Source: Candidatus Pacearchaeota archaeon (lineage in GTDB: Archaea > Nanoarchaeota > Nanoarchaeia > Pacearchaeales > GW2011-AR1). From it: a stretch of DNA of 10,926 nucleotides. A program made the position numbers and the translations under genes. The notes under the pieces are model-generated. The model made no database searches. It was not told the DNA's origin and worked only from the letters and a program-made list of their open reading frames with translations. The stretch spans positions 1 to 10,926 of the forward strand of contig NZAS01000143.1 in NCBI GenBank assembly GCA_002686195.1, given 5' to 3'. Positions 6,220 through 10,926 of this stretch are shown in pieces; position 1 is the first letter of the stretch, and each line of letters begins with the position of its first letter.

Positions 6220-7043
6220 AATGTCTCCTTCCAATGTTCAAATTGTTCATAAACATATTTCGCTTCTGGGTGCCATTGATGTGCCGAAAGAAACAAGATA
6301 GGAGTTCGATGAGGATTCCAATTGTCTAGATAACGCAAACGATTGGCTTCCTTTGACCACACCACATGAGGACAATCACACAACGATGCAAGATGCATTG
6401 GGCCCGATGAGGGTCCAAAAGCACACTTAGCCTTGTTTAAAACTCCAAATAATGTCTTCAATTCTACTCCTCTTAGATCATCAGTACCTTCAATACACAA
6501 TGCTTCTTCTTTGGTTCCGATAGAAGCAATTTTGCCGCCTAAACAATCTCGCAGCATTAGCCAATTTTTAAGGCTCCAATTGTCTTCTTCTCTTAACTTC
6601 CTATTTCTTGCATGAAAAATGTAATCATATTGTAAATTATTATCATCATTTTTAAATATAACATACTTTGGGCCAATTGTCACCCCCCCAAAGACAAATT
6701 TTTCTGTATAATGGGTAACCGGCGGCCAACCAATGCGACGAGGCACCATTAAAGAGATGTTTGTCTCTTTAAAAAGGTGATTTTCTTTGATTATTCTTTT
6801 TAAATCAACTCCCGGATCATGTCCGTGCATAAAAAACGCATCGGGCAATCCTGTACAAGGCTCACATACAATAAATTGATCAGCAAAATCTTCATATAAA
6901 GCACGCGACAGAGAACGGGAAATGATTATGGTTTTCTCATAATATTCCGATAAGCTTCGTAAATAAGCATGCCACGCAAACAGTTCCCATCCAAATTCAC
7001 CCGACCAGGGGCCCGCGATTAATGTTTTATTTGAATTGCTCAT
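6216..7043 (-). CDS. Divergent GT9/heptosyltransferase-like glycosyltransferase
   Basis: This 275-residue protein has two halves. The N-terminal half opens with AGPWSGEFGWELFAWHAYLR (10-29), a Gly/Trp-rich loop in the position where GT-B enzymes bind acceptor. The C-terminal half holds CAFGPSSGPMHLASLC (207-222), matching the donor-binding (D/G)-x-(S/T)-G-x-x-H-x-A motif of GT9 ADP-heptose:LPS heptosyltransferases. Canonical GT9 proteins are about 320-350 residues, so this one is compact. It should add one sugar to a cytoplasmic acceptor; the donor is unknown, with heptose suggested only by family and by the kinase at the right end of the window. The ATG at 7041-7043 has only a weak GAGA upstream and overlaps the CgeB-like gene by 17 nt. 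Confidence 0.72.
   Translation of the reverse strand: MSNSNKTLIAGPWSGEFGWELFAWHAYLRSLSEYYEKTIIISRSLSRALYEDFADQFIVCEPCTGLPDAFFMHGHDPGVDLKRIIKENHLFKETNISLMVPRRIGWPPVTHYTEKFVFGGVTIGPKYVIFKNDDNNLQYDYIFHARNRKLREEDNWSLKNWLMLRDCLGGKIASIGTKEEALCIEGTDDLRGVELKTLFGVLNKAKCAFGPSSGPMHLASLCDCPHVVWSKEANRLRYLDNWNPHRTPILFLSAHQWHPEAKYVYEQFEHWKETL
6224..6230 (-). promoter_or_regulatory. Ribosome binding site deciding the methyltransferase start
   Basis: AAGGAGA (GGAAGGAG just overlapping it) lies four bases before the ATG at 6217-6219 on the minus strand. It favours that ATG over the TTG at 6234 in the same frame. Confidence 0.75.
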
Positions 7044-7908
7044 AAATCTCTACTATTTTTTCTGCCCATTTTAAACGTGTATATTTTTGAACTGTCTGAT
7101 ATCCGTTGGCGGCAATTCTTTGTGCTTCATCAAAATTCTTTAAATAATGGACCACTTTTTCATTGAGATCGCGTATATCCTTAAAAATAACTAAATCTTC
7201 TCTATTTCTAAACATTTCTTCTCGACCAATCCAATCATTAGTGAGTAAAAAACCACGGGCTGCCAATACTTTATAAACTCTATCCGACGCCCCATTGCTA
7301 GTACAAAAATTAAGGTTTATTTTAGTTTTACTCACTTCTTTCGCGTGTTGAGTACCATACACTCCTGATAATATTACTACGGGTGTTTTTAATTGTTCTA
7401 ATATTTCTCGTCTGTCTCCATAAGTATTTCCAATAAAACTAACCTGATACTGTTTTTCTATATTATGAGGCTTGTCCACTGCCTGATCAAACCCCTCACA
7501 AACGTGAAAAGAATTAGAATTTAACGAAAGTGCCGCTTCGTGAACATTGTTTTTGTCACAACAAAAGTAATCCACTAAAGTCGTTTTAGTTCGCATTTCT
7601 TCAGTATAAGAAACCAAAGGATCCATATACCATAAACAAGTGGTTGTCAATTCATTAATTTTCTTAAACGTTTCTAGTGACACCTCATTACATTTACTGT
7701 AGATAACCAAATCAAACTTGTGTGTGATAACTACATCAATCAAGTGCTGATCTCGGGCGTGGGCGCCCATATAGATCGCTTTCTCTCGATAATTGTATCC
7801 AGAGACATTGCACCCCATCTCGCGCAAAGCAATAATTTGAGAATTATTAGTAGATCGGCCCGCACTATCAAAAACGCCGATAAATAAAACTTTGGGGCGC
7901 TTATCCAT
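7027..7908 (-). CDS. CgeB/YkvP-like GT-B glycosyltransferase
   Basis: This 293-residue protein resembles the CgeB family (glycosyl transferases group 1-like). The N-terminal domain has VLFIGVF and FDLVIYSK strands and LWYMDP (92-97). The linker has VSFIGNTYGDRREIL (156-170), a pattern typical of the group. The C-terminal donor domain has NGASDRVYKVLAARGFLLTN (205-224), GREEMF and a closing helix rich in Ala, Lys and Tyr (ANGYQTVQKYT). CgeB-like proteins occur in spore-coat, maturation and phage or bacterial glycan loci; donor specificity is unknown. The ATG at 7906-7908 overlaps the methyltransferase gene by 8 nt and has only a weak AAGAGA before it, so translation is probably coupled. No membrane segment is seen. 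Confidence 0.85.
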   Translation of the reverse strand: MDKRPKVLFIGVFDSAGRSTNNSQIIALREMGCNVSGYNYREKAIYMGAHARDQHLIDVVITHKFDLVIYSKCNEVSLETFKKINELTTTCLWYMDPLVSYTEEMRTKTTLVDYFCCDKNNVHEAALSLNSNSFHVCEGFDQAVDKPHNIEKQYQVSFIGNTYGDRREILEQLKTPVVILSGVYGTQHAKEVSKTKINLNFCTSNGASDRVYKVLAARGFLLTNDWIGREEMFRNREDLVIFKDIRDLNEKVVHYLKNFDEAQRIAANGYQTVQKYTRLKWAEKIVEIYEQFK

Positions 7909-8539
7909 AATGTTGTCTCTTGTCTATCACCATTAGATAACAGCATTGACCGTTCTTGGTGTCTTCTGGTTTTGTTCGAATTTTACTGATGCTAATGCTA
8001 CATGGGTGAGACATACTTATAAATTCCGATATAAGCTTGGGCTCTGCTATAATAACCATATCTTTGCCGCGAAACTCTGTCTCAGTCTGTGCAGGAAAAT
8101 CTTTCCAACTGTTGTTTGAATACCAAAAATTGCAGTGTCCTATCGGGGGAATGCCGGGCTCAGCGAATGAAAAGGCATGTGGAACTGTTATAACCAAGCG
8201 ATGAGTAGCTAGAGTTTTAAGGTTTTTAAAAGCTTTCTTATACTCCGGTAGATGTTCCAAAACCTCAGAACAAATTACCACATCATATTCTTCATACGGT
8301 AGCGCGGCGGAAGTGTAGTCAAAAATATCCCCCACTACTAATGTCAGGTTTTTGTGCTCCTTCAAATCTTTCCAATTGTCACGGGGTTCAATATCCAGAA
8401 CAGTTACGTCGTACCCCATATCCGCCAAATAAGATGCGATTTTACATCTGCCGGCTCCTACTTCTAATATTGTTTTAACGTTTCCGTACACCGGCAATGC
8501 ATCAATAACCGAAATGTGTTTGATGTCTAATTCACTCAT
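7901..8539 (-). CDS. Class I SAM-dependent methyltransferase
   Basis: This 212-residue protein has a textbook class I core: motif I ILEVGAGRCKIASYL (24-38), acidic end of strand 2 at D49 (VTVLDIEP), D71 after strand 3 (LVVGDIFD), motif IV VVICSEVLEHLPEY (87-100), and strand 5 LVITVPH (115-121). The overall form is that of Methyltransf_11/23 proteins, which often methylate small molecules, quinones or sugars. The C-terminal part (about 122-200) is variable, with several Phe and Trp residues after the IPPIGHCNFWY loop, and probably determines the acceptor. The ATG at 8537-8539 overlaps the GT9-like gene by 8 nt, with an AGGGA upstream. Flanked by glycosyltransferases on both sides, it likely methylates a glycan or its precursor. 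Confidence 0.85.
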   Translation of the reverse strand: MSELDIKHISVIDALPVYGNVKTILEVGAGRCKIASYLADMGYDVTVLDIEPRDNWKDLKEHKNLTLVVGDIFDYTSAALPYEEYDVVICSEVLEHLPEYKKAFKNLKTLATHRLVITVPHAFSFAEPGIPPIGHCNFWYSNNSWKDFPAQTETEFRGKDMVIIAEPKLISEFISMSHPCSISISKIRTKPEDTKNGQCCYLMVIDKRQHYG

Positions 8540-9314
8540 GTGGTCCCTGCTTCTGTGGTAATTTATAGACGATATTCTCTACCACTTCATGGAGTGGGCG
8601 CACCCTATCATAAACACTCTTTCCTCTCCCGAAATATACAAAATCAACTTGCTTATTCATTGCGTGACATGCATGATAAAAAACCGAATCTGGAATACAT
8701 ACAGCTTCTGCTTTTCTTAAAATTTCAAATTGAACATTAATATTATAATCTAAGGCTCCTATTTCTTTGCCAATTTCAATAAAATGCGATAATCCTTTGT
8801 TCTCTTTTAGCCATTTACGCCCAAATCCTGCAGGAATATCTTTAGAGATTACTCCAGTCGTAGTTTGTACAAAGCCAAATGGTTGATCTCCCACAATCTC
8901 TGCAATAATGTTTTTTGCTTCCATAACATCTTTATCTGTCGTATAGATTTCAGTTTTTACTGATGAGGGCATCCTAATTCCTAACGTCTTAAAGTTAATT
9001 TCAATCTTACTGATAGGCTGAGAATGCATAGGCATCACAATTCCGTCGAAATTCTTGTCTTTGGCTTTCTGCTTCCATTCATCATACAAGCTTCGAAATC
9101 CAAGTTGCGAATTGGGATAATCGTGCCATGCATCTTTAGTATAAAAAACCTGATCTACATATGGGTTATTATCAAAAAATTTAGCCGATTCAAAACGTTG
9201 TAAAGTCGCAATATGAATCTTATTATTTGTAGTACGATGAAATTCTCTTATAGCGGGAGTTAAAAGAATACAATCTCCTAATCCGTGCGGATATAAAATT
9301 AATAAATCTTTCAT
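8532..9314 (-). CDS. GT9-like (heptosyltransferase family) glycosyltransferase
   Basis: This 260-residue protein begins LLILYPHGLGDCILLTPAIR (4-23), the GxGDxxxxTP signature of GT9 ADP-heptose:LPS heptosyltransferases. Near the C-terminus, AEAVCIPDSVFYHACHAMN (202-220) matches the donor site D-(S/T)-x-x-x-H. Family members usually run 320-350 residues, so the middle appears shortened, but both halves of the GT-B fold are represented. It should transfer a heptose or another ADP- or NDP-linked sugar; the family name alone does not prove heptose. A 14-nt gap separates it from the sulfotransferase-like gene upstream, and no clear Shine-Dalgarno precedes its ATG (9312-9314). It may therefore be translated less efficiently than its neighbours. 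Confidence 0.82.
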   Translation of the reverse strand: MKDLLILYPHGLGDCILLTPAIREFHRTTNNKIHIATLQRFESAKFFDNNPYVDQVFYTKDAWHDYPNSQLGFRSLYDEWKQKAKDKNFDGIVMPMHSQPISKIEINFKTLGIRMPSSVKTEIYTTDKDVMEAKNIIAEIVGDQPFGFVQTTTGVISKDIPAGFGRKWLKENKGLSHFIEIGKEIGALDYNINVQFEILRKAEAVCIPDSVFYHACHAMNKQVDFVYFGRGKSVYDRVRPLHEVVENIVYKLPQKQGPHE

Positions 9315-9328
9315 GTTTTTCTATAAAA

Positions 9329-10147
9329 TTAGTTCCTTTTTAAATCGAATATCTTTTCCGCTAAATAAGTTATTTCATCATCTATTAAATGCTGAAAAGC
9401 TTTGTGGTTTTCCCAATCTTTATAGCGTGTTAAAACATTCATTTTTTGAGCTTCTCCATCAAACTTCTCTCTATCAAATGAACTGCCGTTGCCAAAATTC
9501 ATAATCTTGTTAACCCCATGATCGGTAAAAACAAGACTATGTTTATCACACAAAGATTTACGATATTCTTCGCTCAAAAACCATTCATTAAAATTGATAA
9601 AATGTAATTCTCGTGTAGTCGCACCTCCATTTAAAATATGATAAGCGTGCTCTTTCCATATTGCTAACCGTTGTGGTAACTGAATGCCTACATCACGGGC
9701 TCCTTCATCCGGAGGATTTTTCAATCGCTGAAGGCATGACGCGATAAAGTTAAAAGGATCCCTGAGAATTAAAAAAGTCTTACTATTGTTAGCTAATTCT
9801 CCAAAGTTCCACATTTTTCGTTCATTATATTCCGCAATAGAAAGATCCTCAATGTTATAAAGCTTTTCTTGAGCATCATTAAAATCAGCTTGATAAAATT
9901 CTCTACGCAACTGTTGACTTTTATCCAAATCGATTTTATGATCTACAAAATAATTCTTTATATCATGGCCGGCCCCATTAAATTTGTAATGTACCACCAT
10001 GTGTTCTTTCATGGGAATCAATTTTTGTTGTTCCCATCCTTTTATACAATTGTTAAGATGCAAAGAATCATGATGATTTTGTTGAGCAAACCAATTGATG
10101 ATTCCATGTTGGCCGCCTCTTTTCATACAAATAAACAAGTAATTCAT
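9329..10147 (-). CDS. Sulfotransferase-fold protein
   Basis: This 272-residue P-loop protein resembles cytosolic and Golgi-type sulfotransferases that move sulfate from PAPS to sugars or other acceptors. The N-terminal strand-loop-helix YLFICMKRGGQHGIINWF (3-20) is in the position of the 5'-phosphosulfate loop. LILRDPFNFIAS (126-137) gives the 3'-phosphate motif, with Arg129 and Ser137 at the standard eight-residue spacing. The 5' loop reads K9-R-G-G-Q-H, unlike the common (T/P)-x-(R/K)-(S/T)-G-(S/T), so activity is not certain. The middle is rich in Asn, Gln and His. The ATG at 10145-10147 has AAAGGAAG a few bases upstream. The gene lies between a phosphatase and a GT9-like gene, suggesting a glycan sulfation step. 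Confidence 0.72.
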   Translation of the reverse strand: MNYLFICMKRGGQHGIINWFAQQNHHDSLHLNNCIKGWEQQKLIPMKEHMVVHYKFNGAGHDIKNYFVDHKIDLDKSQQLRREFYQADFNDAQEKLYNIEDLSIAEYNERKMWNFGELANNSKTFLILRDPFNFIASCLQRLKNPPDEGARDVGIQLPQRLAIWKEHAYHILNGGATTRELHFINFNEWFLSEEYRKSLCDKHSLVFTDHGVNKIMNFGNGSSFDREKFDGEAQKMNVLTRYKDWENHKAFQHLIDDEITYLAEKIFDLKRN

Positions 10148-10157
10148 TTAACTTCCT

Positions 10158-10478
10158 TTAAAATTGAAAAAAGCTGTCATCGCTTATTCCTTTGTCGTCT
10201 ATATAAATATCGCCGGATGGTTTTCCCAAAAATAAGTGATGATATTTAACTCCCCACCCTTTTAATTGTCTTTTGGTGTCTTCTTCAAAAGCTGTGCATG
10301 CAGAAGCTACTGAATTATCGCTTCTTCCCATTCCTCTTGCGGTATGGAAAATTATTGTATTTCCCTCATCATATAATTGATTGATTTTTTCGATACGATC
10401 CATATAAGGAATAGCAAAACCATAATTACCATTTGTTAATGAACAAATAGTTCCATCAATATCAAACACATACGTCAT
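10158..10478 (-). CDS. Small HAD-family phosphatase
   Basis: This 106-residue minimal HAD hydrolase, from the start chosen here, begins MTYVFDIDGTIC with nucleophile D6 and acid/base D8. Motif II is IIFHTARG (42-49, T46), Lys86 fits motif III in GKPSGD, and YIDDKG (92-97) supplies the motif IV aspartates. There is almost no cap domain, which favours small or extended phosphorylated substrates. Proteins of this size and pattern are common in phage and bacterial sugar loci. A role after the PfkB-type kinase, removing C7 phosphate as GmhB does for heptose, is an inference; GmhB itself is larger. ATG 10478 has GGGAGG at 10488-10493. The in-frame ATG at 10502 would add eight residues and has a weaker site. 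It overlaps the kinase gene by 17 nt. Confidence 0.85.
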   Translation of the reverse strand: MTYVFDIDGTICSLTNGNYGFAIPYMDRIEKINQLYDEGNTIIFHTARGMGRSDNSVASACTAFEEDTKRQLKGWGVKYHHLFLGKPSGDIYIDDKGISDDSFFQF

Positions 10479-10926
10479 AAAATAAAGCCTCCCGAATCTC
10501 ATCTTCTGTTAAAACGTGAGTGCCCATATGGGTAACTGAAATTGCTGCCATTTTGTTAGCCATAGGAATTGCTGCTTCAATTTTGTTTTTGCACAAATAA
10601 CCAAAAACCAATGTAGCGAGAAACACATCACCGGCGCCACAAACATCAAACACTTCTTTTGGAGCAGTTGTATAATTTTTTCCTTGATATACGGCACCTC
10701 TCTCTCCTAAAGTAACCACAAATTGAGGATTGTCAAGATGTTTTTCTATATTTGAATATTCTTTTTCATTTATCTTGATAATAGAATCAACAAAACAAGT
10801 TAAATCTTTCTTTTTTGTGTCTACGAAGACTGGAATTTTATGCTCAGCAAACAAAGTCGTTAATCTCTTACAAGTATTATACCTTAAAAATCCTTTATTG
10901 TAATCACTAATTACAACAGCATCGTA
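10462..10926 (-). CDS. PfkB-family sugar kinase, HldE/RfaE kinase-like, 5' end outside window
   Basis: The frame is open to the right window edge (154 visible residues), so the N-terminal half is missing. The visible part starts YDAVVISDYNKGFL, matching the DYxKG block of the HldE/RfaE domain that phosphorylates D-glycero-D-manno-heptose 7-phosphate at C1. Next come PVFVDTKKKDL (33-43), KINEKEY in the place of the N-x-x-E motif, VTLGERGAV (71-79), and the catalytic anion-hole VCGAGDVF with Asp100 (visible numbering). It ends soon after this domain, so no C-terminal nucleotidyltransferase domain of the bifunctional HldE is attached. A fructokinase or ribokinase-like role is possible, but the DYNKG and VDTK blocks favour the HldE type. 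A TTG at 10854 is internal, not a start. Confidence 0.85.
   Translation of the reverse strand, partial: YDAVVISDYNKGFLRYNTCKRLTTLFAEHKIPVFVDTKKKDLTCFVDSIIKINEKEYSNIEKHLDNPQFVVTLGERGAVYQGKNYTTAPKEVFDVCGAGDVFLATLVFGYLCKNKIEAAIPMANKMAAISVTHMGTHVLTEDEIREALFYDVCV
10488..10493 (-). promoter_or_regulatory. Ribosome binding site deciding the HAD start
   Basis: GGGAGG on the minus strand lies nine bases before the ATG at 10476-10478. This favours a start directly before the catalytic FDIDGT block over the ATG at 10500-10502. Confidence 0.7.

Noticed and set aside
9315..9328. The longest intergenic gap as a promoter or terminator
   Set aside because: Fourteen AT-rich bases with no hairpin, no T-run after a stem and no recognisable promoter elements.
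10202..10209. Second plus-strand TATAAATA
   Set aside because: It points away from all real genes and sits within the HAD coding region. I found no exact copy in the minus-strand orientation.

Overview
This window is an AT-rich stretch read entirely from the minus strand. It holds 18 open reading frames, two of them cut by the window edges, almost all for sugar activation, sugar modification and glycosyl transfer. Packing is extreme. Of 17 gene junctions, 13 overlap (4 to 23 nt) and the other four leave gaps of 1, 2, 10 and 14 nt. No stretch longer than 14 nt is free of coding sequence. I see no terminator, tRNA, insertion sequence or CRISPR array. The packing, the single strand, a short SH3/KOW-like ORF placed among metabolic genes, and a small ORF at the left edge resembling a conserved small protein of marine T4-like phages suggest a large tailed marine virus (cyanophage or similar) carrying a host-derived or phage-adapted surface-glycan cassette. 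A polysaccharide locus of a bacterium with a very compact genome is the main alternative. No structural or replication gene is in the window to settle this.

Transcription runs from right to left. At the 5' end (right) are a PfkB-type sugar kinase resembling the kinase domain of HldE/RfaE (5'-truncated by the window), a small HAD phosphatase and a sulfotransferase-fold protein. Next comes a block of transferases: a GT9/heptosyltransferase-like protein, a class I methyltransferase, a CgeB-like GT-B glycosyltransferase, a second divergent GT9-like protein, a COG4627-type methyltransferase and a GT-A-like glycosyltransferase. The middle block holds a WbuC-like cupin, a fold-type I PLP aminotransferase-like protein, a 2OG-Fe(II) oxygenase-like protein and a putative methyltransferase. 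The left block holds GDP-mannose 4,6-dehydratase (gmd), the SH3-like small ORF, a shortened nucleotide-sugar 6-dehydrogenase, a second cupin and the edge ORF.

Together the genes could supply an activated 6-deoxy sugar (Gmd), a uronic acid (the dehydrogenase) and possibly a heptose (kinase plus phosphatase, with two GT9-like transferases). These would be assembled by up to four glycosyltransferases and decorated by methyl, sulfo, amino or hydroxyl groups. I see no flippase, polymerase, signal peptide or obvious membrane segment. The products therefore look cytoplasmic, acting on a host glycan precursor or on virion proteins. Specific substrates cannot be read from the sequence.
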